Positions 40,734 through 50,628 of a DNA stretch of 64,000 nt are shown here, one piece after another. The position numbers and the translations under genes are program-made. The stretch lies in contig JBNKLG010000003.1 in NCBI GenBank assembly GCA_050292235.1, forward strand, positions 1-64,000. Direction: 5' to 3'. A model generated the notes under the pieces. The model saw only the letters and a program-made list of their open reading frames with translations. It made no database searches and was not told the origin of the DNA. Position 1 is the stretch's first letter, and every line of letters begins with the position of its first letter. This DNA is from JBNKLG01 sp050292235. GTDB taxonomy: Bacteria; Pseudomonadota; Gammaproteobacteria; Chromatiales; Chromatiaceae.

Positions 40734-41531
40734 ATGGCGAAGAAAATCATGGTCACTCTACTGATCGCGCCCTTTGCCATCTACCTGGTGCTGCTGGCCT
40801 ATCTCTATTTAGGCCAGCGGTCGCTCATCTACTTTCCTGGGCGCACCCAGCCCGTGGCCATCCCCAGCGACTTTGCGCTGAACAATGGCAGTGTCCAGCT
40901 CAACGGCTGGGTACTGAATGAAAGCGCTGATGAGGCCATTCTCTATTTCGGTGGCAATGCCGAAGCCATCGAACGCAACTTGCCCAGATTCAACGCACTC
41001 TTTGAGCACAAAGCGGTCTATCTGCTCGCCTACCGCGGCTATGGCAACAGTGAGGGAACACCCACCGAAGCAAACCTCTATGCCGATGCCCTGGCCTTGT
41101 ATGATTATGTTGAGGCGCACCACGGCTCCGTCTCAGTGATCGGACGCAGCCTGGGCAGTAGCGTAGCCACCTATGTGGCCGCACAGAGAACGCCCAAGAA
41201 ATTGGTCCTCATCACCCCCTTTGCCAGCCTCGAAGGCCTGGCCCACAGCCAATTTCCCATCGTACCGGTCGGCTGGCTCCTCAAAGACAAACACCTCTCT
41301 GCTTCCCGTGTGGGGCAGATCAAGGCCCCTACGCTGATTCTTTACGCTGGTGATGACCAACTGGTGCCGGAATGGAGCACGCAAGAACTGATCGCGAGCT
41401 TTCCACCGGAACAGGTTCACATCACCAGGATTGAAAATGCAAGCCACAACTCGATCTCAGATTCTGCCGATTATGAGCGTGACCTTCAGGATTTCCTGCT
41501 CAATACGGACAGTCCACTGAACATGAAGTAG
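40734..41531 (+). CDS. Membrane-anchored alpha/beta hydrolase
   Basis: 265 residues. An N-terminal membrane segment ('IMVTLLIAPFAIYLVLLAYLYL') precedes an alpha/beta hydrolase domain of the YfhR/BEM46 type. The nucleophile elbow is 'VIGRSLGSSVATYVA' (G-R-S-L-G). The catalytic Asp is probably in 'LYAGDDQLVP', and the His in 'ASHNSISD'. The substrate is unknown. It lies 25 bases after ppnP. Confidence 0.88.
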   Translation: MAKKIMVTLLIAPFAIYLVLLAYLYLGQRSLIYFPGRTQPVAIPSDFALNNGSVQLNGWVLNESADEAILYFGGNAEAIERNLPRFNALFEHKAVYLLAYRGYGNSEGTPTEANLYADALALYDYVEAHHGSVSVIGRSLGSSVATYVAAQRTPKKLVLITPFASLEGLAHSQFPIVPVGWLLKDKHLSASRVGQIKAPTLILYAGDDQLVPEWSTQELIASFPPEQVHITRIENASHNSISDSADYERDLQDFLLNTDSPLNMK

Positions 41532-41622
41532 AAACCTTACATTTCTTTGCGTATCACCAACCTCCTTTGCAGGCTCTGCGGATAATATGGCCCCACTGTA
41601 AATAACAATCTGGAGCAAGGCC

Positions 41623-42162
41623 ATGACCCCACAAACCAAAACCCGAGTTCGCCATTTCGCCACACCGCTGGTGATTGGCAGCTACCTGGTCACCGGCATC
41701 AGCGGGGTAATGTTGTTTTTTCATCTCGCTGAGTCAACCATCAAAGAGGCCCACGAATGGATAGGCATTCTTTTTGTTCTGGGTGCCGTCATCCACATGG
41801 CCACCCACTGGACACCCACCAAGCAATATTTCGGCAAAAACGGGCCCCGCATCATCATGCTCGCCACCTTGATTGGGGCCTCGGTATTCGTCTCGGAAGG
41901 ATTGACCAAAACTGGCGGCAATCCAATCCGTTCTGTCCTGAACTCGGTGGAAACCGCGCCATTAACCATGCTCGCCCAACTGCAACAGCGACCCGTAACG
42001 GAACTGGTAAAACAGCTTGGAGAGGCGGGACTTCATGATATCGACGCTTCCACCAACATTAAAACCATTGCAATCAGCCATTCCGCCTCCCCCAAAAGGG
42101 TGATGGCGATCATTTTCCAGCAGGGCACAGAAGGTGCTGTTGGCCATCCTGATCAGGGCTAG
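41623..42162 (+). CDS. DUF4405-like membrane protein, possible b-type cytochrome
   Basis: 179 residues with three predicted membrane helices ('LVIGSYLVTGISGVMLFFHL', 'WIGILFVLGAVIHMATHW', 'IIMLATLIGASVFVSEGL') and histidines well placed for heme binding in helices one and two. It resembles DUF4405 (flavinylation-associated cytochrome) proteins, known from surveys to co-occur with ApbE-type flavinylation systems. An apbE gene lies 16 kb upstream. The soluble C-terminal 70 residues have no recognised domain. The role is not known. Confidence 0.65.
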   Translation: MTPQTKTRVRHFATPLVIGSYLVTGISGVMLFFHLAESTIKEAHEWIGILFVLGAVIHMATHWTPTKQYFGKNGPRIIMLATLIGASVFVSEGLTKTGGNPIRSVLNSVETAPLTMLAQLQQRPVTELVKQLGEAGLHDIDASTNIKTIAISHSASPKRVMAIIFQQGTEGAVGHPDQG

Positions 42163-42169
42163 CCAATCA

Positions 42170-42195
42170 AGAGGGTAAAAATGTAGGTACCCTCT
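42170..42195 (+). other. Hairpin downstream of DUF4405 gene
   Basis: AGAGGGTA (42170-42177) and TACCCTCT (42188-42195) form an eight-base-pair stem with a ten-base loop. It lacks a T-run and is seven bases after the stop. It may protect the 3' end or be an operator upstream of glnE. Confidence 0.45.
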
Positions 42196-42285
42196 GAACA
42201 GCGATCCCAGCTAAAATACGCCAGGAGAGCGAACTCTGGGCCGGCCTTTGATATGCTGGGAATTCATTCCTCTGGAAGCCCAGCG

Positions 42286-45159
42286 ATGCCCGCCACCCAG
42301 GCTCTGATCCAACAAGCACAACAACTGCTGACATCCTGGCAAGAGGCTGCTGTCACCGCTGGCCTCAACACACAGCTGGATGCTGAAACGCAAACCAGGG
42401 CGCTTAGAGTCTTTGAGGCCAGCGAATTTGTCGCCCTGACCGCCCAACGCCAACCCCAGGTATTTCGTGCCCTGGTGGATGAAGGCCTGCTATCCCGCCC
42501 CTACGCAGAAGGCGAGATGGCTGCCCGGCTCGCCAAGCCGTTGGCAGAGATCGGCGATGAGAACGCCCTGCAAGCCGCCCTGCGCCGCTATCGCCAGCAA
42601 GAGATACTCCGCATCATCTGGCGCGATATCAGCGAACTGGCCAGCCTGGATGAGACCTTGAAGGACTTGTCCACCTTAGCCGACAACTGCGTTCAACAGG
42701 CGCTGGACAAGCTCTATTTCTGGCTCTGCGACCAGTTCGGTACCCCACTGGGGCAAGAGAGCGGACAACCACAGCGCCTGTTGGTGCTGGGCATGGGCAA
42801 ACTGGGCGCCTACGAGCTGAATCTCTCCTCGGACATCGACCTCATCTTTGCCTATGAGGAGAGCGGCGAGACTGATGCCCCGCGCCCTCTGGCCAACGAG
42901 ACCTTCTTTATCCGCCTTTGCCAACGGCTAATTCAAGCCCTGGACAAGCCGACCGCCGAGGGTTTTGTCTTCCGCACCGATGCCCGCCTGCGTCCCTTTG
43001 GGGAATCCGGCCCGCTGGCCTGCAGCTTTGATTTCATGGAGGATTATTACCAGTCCCAGGCACGGGAGTGGGAGCGCTACGCCATGATCAAAGCCCGTGT
43101 CATTACTGGAGATGCCACTGCCAGCAAGCGGCTCATGGCCTTACTCAAGCCCTTTGTCTACCGGCGCTATCTGGATTACGGTGCCATCGAATCCCTGCGC
43201 GGCATGAAGCAACTCATTGCCGACGAAATGCACAAAAAGGGCATGGCAGCCAACATCAAGCTGGGCCGGGGTGGCATCCGTGAAATCGAGTTTATCGGCC
43301 AGGCCTTCCAGCTGATCCGTGGTGGGCGCCAGCCCGCCTTGCAACTGCGCCCGATCCTGCCTGTGCTGAACCAACTCCAGATCTTAACTCTACTGCCCGC
43401 CCAGGCAGTTCAAGAGCTCACCGAGGCTTATCGTTTTCTGCGCCTCACCGAAAACCGCCTGCAGGCCTGGCAGGATAAGCAGACCCACATCCTGCCCGCT
43501 GACCCACTGCAACGGCTGCGTCTGGCCCGCAGCATGGGTTATGGCGATTGGGTCGCCTTCGAAGCTCAGCTAGAGACCCATCGACAACGGGTACAACAGC
43601 ATTTTGACCAGGTTTTTTATCAGGGTAATCGTGACACGCCTGAACCCGAGTCCCCATGGCACGGTCTCTGGCAACAGAACCTCTCTCAGGAACAGGCCTT
43701 GACGCTGCTACAAAAAAGCGGCTTTCTCTTTTCCGAACAGAGTTGGAACCTGCTCACGACCTTTCGAGACTCCTCAGCCGTGCGCTCTCTGAGCGAGAAA
43801 GGCCGCACCCGACTGGATCAGCTCATGCCTCTACTGTTCAAACGTTGTGCCCAGGCGGAAGATGCCGACACCCTCTGGCAGAGACTGCTGGCCCTGGTAG
43901 AGGCCATCGTCCGCCGCACCGCCTATCTGGCCCTGTTGGTTGAAAACCCCCACGCTTTGGATCAGCTGGTGCTGCTGGCAGGCAAGAGCCTGCGTATCAG
44001 TCATCTGCTAACGCGGCATCCCCTGCTATTGGATGAACTGCTCGATCCACGGGAGCTCTACGCCCCCCTGACGCCAGAACCCTTGTGCCAAGAGTTGTCT
44101 GCCCTGCTCGACCCAGTCAGCGGCGACCTGGAACAGCAAATGGAGCGTCTGCGCCAGTTTGCCCACAGCAACCAGTTGCGCGTTGCGGCAGCGGATCTGA
44201 CCGAGGTCATCCCCTTGCCAGTGGTGAGCGATTACCTGACCCACATTGCCGAGGTCTGCTGCCAAAGCGTCCTGCAACTGGCCTGGGAGGATCTGGTGGC
44301 CAAGCATGGCCGACCCACTGGCATCTCCTCCGAGGACAACGGTCTGATCGTCGTCGGTTATGGCAAGCTGGGGGGTATCGAACTGGGTTATGGTTCTGAC
44401 CTGGATCTGGTGCTGTTGCACACCGACCACGATCAAACGGCCATGACCGATGGCGAACGTCCTATCCCCAACGAGACCTTTTATGCCCGGCTGGGACTCC
44501 GTTTTATCCACATTTTTACCACCCGCACCGCTGGCGGTCAGCTTTACGAGCTGGACATGCGCCTGCGCCCTAACGGCAACTCCGGACAGATGGTGGCCTC
44601 CATGAGCAGCTTTGCCACCTACCAGCGTGAGGCTGCCTGGACCTGGGAACATCAGGCCCTGACCCGTGCCCGGGTGGTGGCGGGAGATGCCAAACTGGCC
44701 GCCGATTTCGCGCAGATCCGCCGGGATATTCTGATGCAACCCCGCGACCTGGCCAGCCTGAAAACCGAGGTTCGGGAGATGCGAGAGAAGATGCGCAACA
44801 GCCTGGACAAAAGCGATCCGGCTCTTTTTGACATCAAACAGGGCCGCGGCAGTATCGCTGACATCGAATTTATGGTTCAATTTTCTGTTCTGCGCTGGGC
44901 GCATCGTTATGGGGACCTGACCCAGTGGACCGATAACCTTCGGCTGTTGGAGACCCTGGCCAGACTGCAATTGCTACCCAGTGAGTCGGCAGCACAGCTG
45001 AGCCAGGCCTATCAGGGCCTGAGGGCCCAGTACCACCGACAATCGTTGCAGGAGGCACCGGGATTGATCCCTCAATCGCAACTAGAGACGGAACGTCGCT
45101 TGGTACGAACCTGTTGGCAGCGATTGCTTGAGGATGCTGACCCGACCCTGGCCGAATAG
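42286..45159 (+). CDS. glnE: Glutamine synthetase adenylyltransferase / deadenylylase
   Basis: Bifunctional enzyme that adenylylates and deadenylylates glutamine synthetase in response to PII. 957 residues with two nucleotidyltransferase domains: 'GMGKLGAYELNLSSDIDLIF' (residues about 168-190, deadenylylase half) and 'GYGKLGGIELGYGSDLDLVL' (about 690-710, adenylylase half), each with an S-D-x-D metal motif. The ATG at 42286 is preferred over 42253 because GGAAG lies seven bases upstream. ilvE follows. Confidence 0.97.
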   Translation: MPATQALIQQAQQLLTSWQEAAVTAGLNTQLDAETQTRALRVFEASEFVALTAQRQPQVFRALVDEGLLSRPYAEGEMAARLAKPLAEIGDENALQAALRRYRQQEILRIIWRDISELASLDETLKDLSTLADNCVQQALDKLYFWLCDQFGTPLGQESGQPQRLLVLGMGKLGAYELNLSSDIDLIFAYEESGETDAPRPLANETFFIRLCQRLIQALDKPTAEGFVFRTDARLRPFGESGPLACSFDFMEDYYQSQAREWERYAMIKARVITGDATASKRLMALLKPFVYRRYLDYGAIESLRGMKQLIADEMHKKGMAANIKLGRGGIREIEFIGQAFQLIRGGRQPALQLRPILPVLNQLQILTLLPAQAVQELTEAYRFLRLTENRLQAWQDKQTHILPADPLQRLRLARSMGYGDWVAFEAQLETHRQRVQQHFDQVFYQGNRDTPEPESPWHGLWQQNLSQEQALTLLQKSGFLFSEQSWNLLTTFRDSSAVRSLSEKGRTRLDQLMPLLFKRCAQAEDADTLWQRLLALVEAIVRRTAYLALLVENPHALDQLVLLAGKSLRISHLLTRHPLLLDELLDPRELYAPLTPEPLCQELSALLDPVSGDLEQQMERLRQFAHSNQLRVAAADLTEVIPLPVVSDYLTHIAEVCCQSVLQLAWEDLVAKHGRPTGISSEDNGLIVVGYGKLGGIELGYGSDLDLVLLHTDHDQTAMTDGERPIPNETFYARLGLRFIHIFTTRTAGGQLYELDMRLRPNGNSGQMVASMSSFATYQREAAWTWEHQALTRARVVAGDAKLAADFAQIRRDILMQPRDLASLKTEVREMREKMRNSLDKSDPALFDIKQGRGSIADIEFMVQFSVLRWAHRYGDLTQWTDNLRLLETLARLQLLPSESAAQLSQAYQGLRAQYHRQSLQEAPGLIPQSQLETERRLVRTCWQRLLEDADPTLAE

Positions 45160-45252
45160 ACCCTGTTTATCCGGTCGAAGGAACTAGACACTGACGCTGG
45201 CGGGAACCCAAACCCAACCGGCCTGACATCCACCTCGGAGCTTGATAGAACA

Positions 45253-46176
45253 ATGCAAACATTTTCGGACCGCGACGGCCTGATCTGGTTCGACGGCGCT
45301 ATGGTGCCTTGGCGCGAGGCCAGGACCCACGTCCTCACCCACACCCTGCACTACGGCATGGGCGTTTTTGAAGGCGTGCGCGCCTATCAGGCCGAGAAGG
45401 GCACCGCCATCTTCCGCCTGGGCGATCATACCGACCGCCTGCTGCGCTCTGCCCATATCCTGGGCATGGAGATTCCCTACGACAGGGAGACCCTCAACCA
45501 GGCTCAGCTGGCTGCGGTGCGGGAGAATAACCTGGAATCCGCCTACATCCGCCCCATGTGTTTTTATGGCGCCGAAGGGATGGGCCTGCGAGCAGATAAT
45601 CTGAAAGTGCATTGCATCGTAGCCGCCTGGAACTGGGGTGCCTACCTGGGCGAAGAGAACATGCGCAACGGCATCAAAGTGCGCGTCTCCTCCTTTACCC
45701 GCCACCATGTCAACATCACCATGTGCCGGGCCAAAGCCAACGGTAACTACATGAACTCCATGCTGGCCCTCAGAGAAGCGTTGGACAGCGGTTGTGATGA
45801 GGCACTGCTGTTAGACGCCGAAGGCTATGTGATGGAAGGCTCCGGCGAAAACATCTTCATCATCCGCAATGGCGTTCTTTACACGCCAGACCTCACCTCC
45901 GCCCTGGACGGCATCACTCGTCAGACTTTGATCGGACTGGCTGCCGATGAGGGACTGCAGGTGATCGAAAAACGCATCACCCGCGACGAGGTTTACATTG
46001 CTGACGAGGCCTTCTTTACCGGCACTGCCGCTGAGGTCACCCCCATCCGCATGGTGGATGGTCGCCCTATTGGAAACGGTAGCCGCGGCCCCATCACCGA
46101 ACGACTGCAAAAAATCTATTTCGATCTGGTCCATGGCCGCACCGAACGCCATCCCGACTGGCTCAGCTATATCTGA
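45253..46176 (+). CDS. ilvE: Branched-chain amino acid aminotransferase
   Basis: PLP fold type IV transaminase for leucine, isoleucine and valine. 307 residues. Motifs: 'LTHTLHYGMGVFEGVRAY', catalytic lysine in 'MCRAKANGNYMNSMLA' region, 'EALLLDAEGYVMEGSGENIFII' and 'FFTGTAAEVTPI'. Its start has a weak Shine-Dalgarno. The small zinc-finger gene follows 15 bases later, a common pairing in proteobacteria. Confidence 0.96.
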   Translation: MQTFSDRDGLIWFDGAMVPWREARTHVLTHTLHYGMGVFEGVRAYQAEKGTAIFRLGDHTDRLLRSAHILGMEIPYDRETLNQAQLAAVRENNLESAYIRPMCFYGAEGMGLRADNLKVHCIVAAWNWGAYLGEENMRNGIKVRVSSFTRHHVNITMCRAKANGNYMNSMLALREALDSGCDEALLLDAEGYVMEGSGENIFIIRNGVLYTPDLTSALDGITRQTLIGLAADEGLQVIEKRITRDEVYIADEAFFTGTAAEVTPIRMVDGRPIGNGSRGPITERLQKIYFDLVHGRTERHPDWLSYI

Positions 46177-46191
46177 CAACGGCGGATCACC

Positions 46192-46383
46192 ATGAGCGCA
46201 CCACACAGCCCACAGTTCATCCATTCTGTACATAAGGTCAAAACCTCAGAGCTGCCCCTCTATTGCCCAACCGGAGCAGACATCAGTGCCACGCTACATC
46301 CGAAGGTCTATCTCAAATTCGACGCCTCCAACCAAGCCATTTGCCCTTATTGTGGGACGCGCTACGAGCTGACAAAAGACTAA
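46192..46383 (+). CDS. Small CHCC-type zinc-finger protein
   Basis: 63 residues with a zf-CHCC domain: cysteine in 'LYCPTG', histidine in 'LHPKVYLKF' and a C-x2-C pair in 'ICPYCGTRYEL'. The same fold occurs in the NDUFS6 subunit of complex I, but the function of the stand-alone bacterial form is unknown. It lies between ilvE and waaF. Confidence 0.88.
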   Translation: MSAPHSPQFIHSVHKVKTSELPLYCPTGADISATLHPKVYLKFDASNQAICPYCGTRYELTKD

Positions 46384-46392
46384 ACGCCCAAG

Positions 46393-47412
46393 ATGTCCTC
46401 CAGGAAAATCCTTGTTGTCGGCCCGGCCTGGGTCGGCGACATGGTGATGGCGCAAAGCCTGTTCATGCTGCTACGCCAGCAACACCACGATGTTCTCATC
46501 CATGTGCTGGCACCATCCTGGAGCCAACCCCTGCTGACCCGCATGCCGGAGGTGGCAACCGCCATTGAGGCCCCTTTTCCTCACGGGGTTTTGGGTCTCT
46601 CCCAGCGCCGCGCCCTGGGGATCCGTCTGCGCGATCGGAACTATGATCAGGCGATTCTGCTGCCCAACTCGTTCAAATCGGCCCTCACCCCCTGGTGGGC
46701 AAAGATCCCGGTACGAACCGGCTGGCTCGGAGAGATGCGCTATGGCCTGCTGAATGACTGGCGACCACTGGATAAGTCGCGTCTGACCATGACCGTGCAG
46801 CGTTTTTGCGCCCTGGCCTATCTCAAATCCCACCAGGAAATACCAGAAACGCCAGCCCCCGCCCTGGTGGTAGATAGAGACAATGCCCTGGAGGCCGCTG
46901 TCAGTCTCGAACTCAAAACTGCCAATGGCCCCATCCTGGCCCTCTGCCCCGGTGCCGAATATGGCCGGGCCAAACAGTGGCCCGCCCGCCATTACGCCCA
47001 GCTGGCCAGTTACTATGGCGAAAAGGGCTGGCAGATCTGGCTGTTTGGCTCGGAGAAGGATCGGGCAGTCTGCCAGGAGATCGGCGACTTGGCCTCCGCC
47101 CAGTGCCAAAATCTGGCGGGCAAAACCAGCCTGGCCCAGGCCATCGATCTGCTGTCACTCGCCGATGCCGTGGTCAGCAACGATTCTGGCCTCATGCACA
47201 TCGCCGCCGCCCTGGACCGCCCCCTGGTGGCGCTTTACGGCTCTTCCGACCCAGCCTTCACTCCACCACTCAGCCCCAAGGCCCAGGCGCTGTCGCTGGG
47301 CTTGGCCTGCAGCCCCTGTTTCAAACGGGAATGCCCTTTGGGTCATCTGGATTGTCTGAACCAGATAACACCGGATGCGGTTGCCGAACGCCTGGAGAGT
47401 CTGCTGGCATGA
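46393..47412 (+). CDS. waaF: ADP-heptose:LPS heptosyltransferase II
   Basis: Adds the second heptose to the LPS inner core at the inner membrane. 339 residues, GT9 family. Motifs: 'ILVVGPAWVGDMVMAQSLF', 'LCPGAEYGRAKQWPARHYAQLA' and 'VVSNDSGLMHIAAALDRPLVALYGSSDP'. It overlaps waaC by four bases (ATGA). It starts the surface-glycan region. Confidence 0.96.
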   Translation: MSSRKILVVGPAWVGDMVMAQSLFMLLRQQHHDVLIHVLAPSWSQPLLTRMPEVATAIEAPFPHGVLGLSQRRALGIRLRDRNYDQAILLPNSFKSALTPWWAKIPVRTGWLGEMRYGLLNDWRPLDKSRLTMTVQRFCALAYLKSHQEIPETPAPALVVDRDNALEAAVSLELKTANGPILALCPGAEYGRAKQWPARHYAQLASYYGEKGWQIWLFGSEKDRAVCQEIGDLASAQCQNLAGKTSLAQAIDLLSLADAVVSNDSGLMHIAAALDRPLVALYGSSDPAFTPPLSPKAQALSLGLACSPCFKRECPLGHLDCLNQITPDAVAERLESLLA

Positions 47413-48473
47413 AAGTGCTGTTGATCAAGACCTCCTCCCTGGGGGATCTCATCCACAGCTTTCCCGCCCTGACGGATGCCCGCCAACATCGGCCAGAGAT
47501 TCAATTCGACTGGCTGGTGGAAGAGGGTTTTAGTCAGGTGCCTGTTTGGCACCCGGCGGTCAACGAAGTCATCCCTTTTGGGCTCAGGCGCTGGCGGGAG
47601 CATCCCTTGCGGTTTTGGCGATCTGGAGAGATTTCAGTTTTTTTTCGCTCTCTGCGTCAGCGTCAGTACGATTTGGTCATCGATGCCCAGGGCCTGCTCA
47701 AAAGTGCCCTGCCTGGCCTGCTGCTGCCCTATCCACTGGCAGGTTATGACCGCCACTCCATCCGCGAGCCATTGGCCAGTCTCTGCTATTCGCACAAATA
47801 TCCGGTCATCAAACAACAGCACGCCATCGAGCGTATCCGCCATTTATTGGCCCAGGCACTGGGTTATTCACACCCGGACAGCCCGGCGACCTACGGCATC
47901 CGGGCCCCTGCGATATCAGAAGATCAGCAGCCCTACCTGTTGTTCCTCCACGCCACCACCTGGCCCAGCAAACACTGGCCGGAAACCTTTTGGGCTGGCC
48001 TGGCCCAACAGGCCCGCGGGGCGGGGCTTCGGGTGCTGTGGCCCTGGCATACCCCGGAAGAGCGCTTACGCGCAGAGCGTTTGATCAAAGTATCCAGCGG
48101 CACTCTAGCCCCGCGGCTTGATCTCAACGGTATGGCTGGTTTGATCGCAGGTGCCCAAGGCGTAGTGGGCGTAGATTCCGGCCTCAGTCATCTGGCCGCC
48201 GCATTGGAACGCCCCAGCATTACCCTCTATGGCCCAACCTCCAGCGAACTGACCGGTGCCATCGGGCGCTTTCAGACCAGCCTGAGTGCAGAATGTGACT
48301 GCGCTCCCTGCCTGAATCGCCAATGTCACCAGGCCCCGGCCTTCGAGAGACCTACAGGGCCGGGTTCCCATAACCCACTGGATCCCCTGGTCCACCCACC
48401 CTGCTTCGCGGAGATCACCCCAGACCGGGTGTTTCAGACCCTATGCCAACGAATGGAGGAGGCCAAACCGTGA
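47409..48473 (+). CDS. waaC: LPS heptosyltransferase I
   Basis: Transfers the first L-glycero-D-manno-heptose to Kdo of lipid A. 354 residues, GT9 family. 'MKVLLIKTSSLGDLIHSFPALTDA' at the N-terminus, then 'TTWPSKHWPETFWAGLA' and 'GVVGVDSGLSHLAAALERPSITLYGPTS'. The ATG at 47409 overlaps the waaF stop; the frame is open far upstream, but that part is the shadow of waaF. The 3' part carries Cys-rich 'CDCAPCLNRQCHQ'. Confidence 0.95.
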   Translation: MKVLLIKTSSLGDLIHSFPALTDARQHRPEIQFDWLVEEGFSQVPVWHPAVNEVIPFGLRRWREHPLRFWRSGEISVFFRSLRQRQYDLVIDAQGLLKSALPGLLLPYPLAGYDRHSIREPLASLCYSHKYPVIKQQHAIERIRHLLAQALGYSHPDSPATYGIRAPAISEDQQPYLLFLHATTWPSKHWPETFWAGLAQQARGAGLRVLWPWHTPEERLRAERLIKVSSGTLAPRLDLNGMAGLIAGAQGVVGVDSGLSHLAAALERPSITLYGPTSSELTGAIGRFQTSLSAECDCAPCLNRQCHQAPAFERPTGPGSHNPLDPLVHPPCFAEITPDRVFQTLCQRMEEAKP

Positions 48474-49231
48474 AGAGAGAGCCCCTATCCGCTGTCATCA
48501 TCACCCACAACGAGGCCCATCGCCTGCCCCAATGTCTGGAGAGCCTGAGTTTTACCGATGAGATCCTCGTGGTTGACTCCGATAGCCAGGACGGTACGCC
48601 AGAGCTGGCCGCAAAACATGGCTGTCGGGTCATCCAGCAGGCGTGGCTGGGCTACGGTGCCCAAAAACACTTTGCGGTAACCCATGCCCAGCACGACTGG
48701 GTGCTCTGTCTGGATGCTGATGAGCGGGTCAGCGAGTTATTGAAACTATCGATTCAGGATCTATTGAAATCACCCATCCACCACGCCTATGAAATGCCCC
48801 GCTGCAATCGTTTCCTGGGCCGCTGGCTACGTCATGGCGAAGGCTATCCCGACTGGTCCCTACGCCTCTTCCACCGCCAGCATGCCCAGTGGCGGGAAGA
48901 CCCGGTGCATGAAAAAGTCGAGTGCTCGGGGGCGGTTGGCCGTCTTTCCGGTGATCTGCTGCATGAGTCCCAGGAGACGCTGGAGAAATACCTGGAGAAG
49001 CAAAACCGCTACACCAGCCTGCAAGCCGACCAACTCTTTGTCCAGGGCCGACCGCCCTCTCGGTTCAAAGCCCTGCTCAGCCCGCTGGTACGGTTTGTGA
49101 AATTTTATCTGTTCAAGCAGGGGTTTCGGGATGGTTTCCCTGGACTTGTCCATATTGCTATCGGCTGCTCAAACAGCTTCTATAAACAGGTTAAGCTATT
49201 GGCGCACCACCAACGGAAACACAGCGAATGA
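48470..49231 (+). CDS. GT2 family glycosyltransferase (WaaE-like)
   Basis: 253-residue GT-A enzyme: '[36 protein letters not shown]' at the N-terminus and the D-x-D motif '[11 protein letters not shown]'. WaaE/KdtX-type enzymes add a hexose to the LPS inner core, which fits the waaF-waaC context. The start is GTG at 48470, overlapping the waaC stop (GTGA) with AGGAGG eight bases upstream; an ATG at 48443 is less likely. It overlaps the next gene by four bases. Confidence 0.9.
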   Translation: MKREPLSAVIITHNEAHRLPQCLESLSFTDEILVVDSDSQDGTPELAAKHGCRVIQQAWLGYGAQKHFAVTHAQHDWVLCLDADERVSELLKLSIQDLLKSPIHHAYEMPRCNRFLGRWLRHGEGYPDWSLRLFHRQHAQWREDPVHEKVECSGAVGRLSGDLLHESQETLEKYLEKQNRYTSLQADQLFVQGRPPSRFKALLSPLVRFVKFYLFKQGFRDGFPGLVHIAIGCSNSFYKQVKLLAHHQRKHSE

Positions 49232-50526
49232 GCCTTATCGACAAGCTGCAAGACCAATCCGCCATCATTGGCATCATCGGCCTGGGCTATGTGGGCCTAC
49301 CGCTGGCCCTGCGCTTTATCGAGGCCGGATACCAGGTTATTGGCTTCGATGTCGATGTTCGCAAGGTCAACAAACTGAACTCCGGCATCAGCTATATCGA
49401 ACATATCCCTTCGGACAAACTGGCACATGCCCTCGCCCATGGCCTGGAAGCCACCAGCCATTACGCCAGGGCCAGTGAGGCCGACGCCCTCATCATTTGT
49501 GTCCCCACGCCGCTGAATGAGCATCATGAGCCCGATCTCAGTTTCATTCACAGCACCCTGGATGCCATCCTGCCCCAGCTTCGGCGCAACCAGATCATCT
49601 CGCTGGAGAGCACCACCTACCCCGGCACCACGGAAGAGGTGCTGAAACCCGTCATCGAGTCCCGCCATCTGGTGATCGGTCAGGATATTTATCTGGTCTA
49701 TTCACCGGAACGGGAAGACCCTGGCAATGCCAAGTTTTCCACCCGCACCATCCCCAAGGTCTGCGGAGGTGTGACAGATGCCTGTCTGGAGGCTGGGATG
49801 GCCTTATACAGCCAGGTGATTGATCAGGTGGTTCCCGTCAGCTCCACCCGTGTGGCGGAGATGGCCAAGCTGTTGGAAAATATCCACCGAGCCGTCAACA
49901 TCGGCCTGGTGAATGAGTTGAAGATGGTGGCCGACCGCATGGGCATCGACATCCACGAGGTGATCACCGCCGCCGCGACCAAACCCTTTGGCTTCGTGCC
50001 CTATTACCCCGGTCCAGGACTGGGCGGCCATTGCATCCCCATCGACCCCTTCTACCTCACCTGGAAAGCCAAAGAGTACAACCTGCACACTAGGTTTATT
50101 GAGCTGGCCGGACAAATCAACAGCGAAATGCCCCACTGGGTGGTCGAAAAGGTGGTTGAAGGACTGAACTGCCAACAACGCGCCGTCAATGGCAGCAAGA
50201 TTCTGATCCTCGGGGTCGCCTACAAGAAAAACGTGGATGACCTGAGGGAGTCTCCCGCCCTTTTGATCATGGAGGAGTTGCGCAAAAAGGGGGCAGAAAT
50301 TGCCTACCATGACCCCCATGTACCCCAGCTGCCCGCTGCGGGAGGTGAGGATCAGGGACTATGCTCCGTTCCACTGTCCGCGGAAGATCTTGGGGATTAC
50401 CACTGCGTTGTCATTGTGACTGACCATGATGATGTGGATTACGACTTGATTGGCCACCGGGCCCAGCTGATCGTAGATTCTCGGGGGGTCTATATCAGAC
50501 CTCAACCAAACATGATCAAGGCGTAA
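49228..50526 (+). CDS. UDP-sugar 6-dehydrogenase (WbpA/TviB-like UDP-GlcNAc dehydrogenase)
   Basis: 432-residue NAD-dependent dehydrogenase oxidising C6 of a UDP-hexose to a uronic acid. Rossmann motif '[17 protein letters not shown]' near residues 15-30. The catalytic Cys is in '[16 protein letters not shown]' near residue 270, then '[22 protein letters not shown]'. '[18 protein letters not shown]' and '[28 protein letters not shown]' are closer to UDP-GlcNAc/GalNAc dehydrogenases than to UDP-glucose dehydrogenase (judgement from memory). It supplies an acidic sugar for the surface glycan. Confidence 0.9.
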   Translation: MSLIDKLQDQSAIIGIIGLGYVGLPLALRFIEAGYQVIGFDVDVRKVNKLNSGISYIEHIPSDKLAHALAHGLEATSHYARASEADALIICVPTPLNEHHEPDLSFIHSTLDAILPQLRRNQIISLESTTYPGTTEEVLKPVIESRHLVIGQDIYLVYSPEREDPGNAKFSTRTIPKVCGGVTDACLEAGMALYSQVIDQVVPVSSTRVAEMAKLLENIHRAVNIGLVNELKMVADRMGIDIHEVITAAATKPFGFVPYYPGPGLGGHCIPIDPFYLTWKAKEYNLHTRFIELAGQINSEMPHWVVEKVVEGLNCQQRAVNGSKILILGVAYKKNVDDLRESPALLIMEELRKKGAEIAYHDPHVPQLPAAGGEDQGLCSVPLSAEDLGDYHCVVIVTDHDDVDYDLIGHRAQLIVDSRGVYIRPQPNMIKA

Positions 50527-50538
50527 GGCCTACCCATT

Positions 50539-50604
50539 TTTTGGCGAGCATTTCCACGAAAGTGCGTAAAATAGTGCCTCTGATACATTATTGCCGCGCC
50601 AAAA
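50539..50604 (+). promoter_or_regulatory. Inverted repeat in the gap before neuB
   Basis: TTTTGGCG (50539-50546) and CGCCAAAA (50597-50604) are a perfect eight-base inverted repeat about 50 bases apart, in the 102-base gap between the UDP-sugar dehydrogenase and neuB. TAAAAT at 50567-50572 could be a -10 element. It may mark a separate promoter or structured leader for the neu genes. Confidence 0.35.
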
Positions 50605-50628
50605 GAAATCTCTGCCATACAACACCAA

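Noticed and set aside
44026..44970. 314-codon minus-strand open frame opposite glnE
   Set aside because: Shadow of the adenylyltransferase domain of glnE; no ribosome site or motif.
46977..47408. Upstream extension of the waaC frame inside waaF
   Set aside because: The 144 extra codons are out-of-frame waaF; the ATG at 47409 with ATGA overlap gives the normal WaaC N-terminus.
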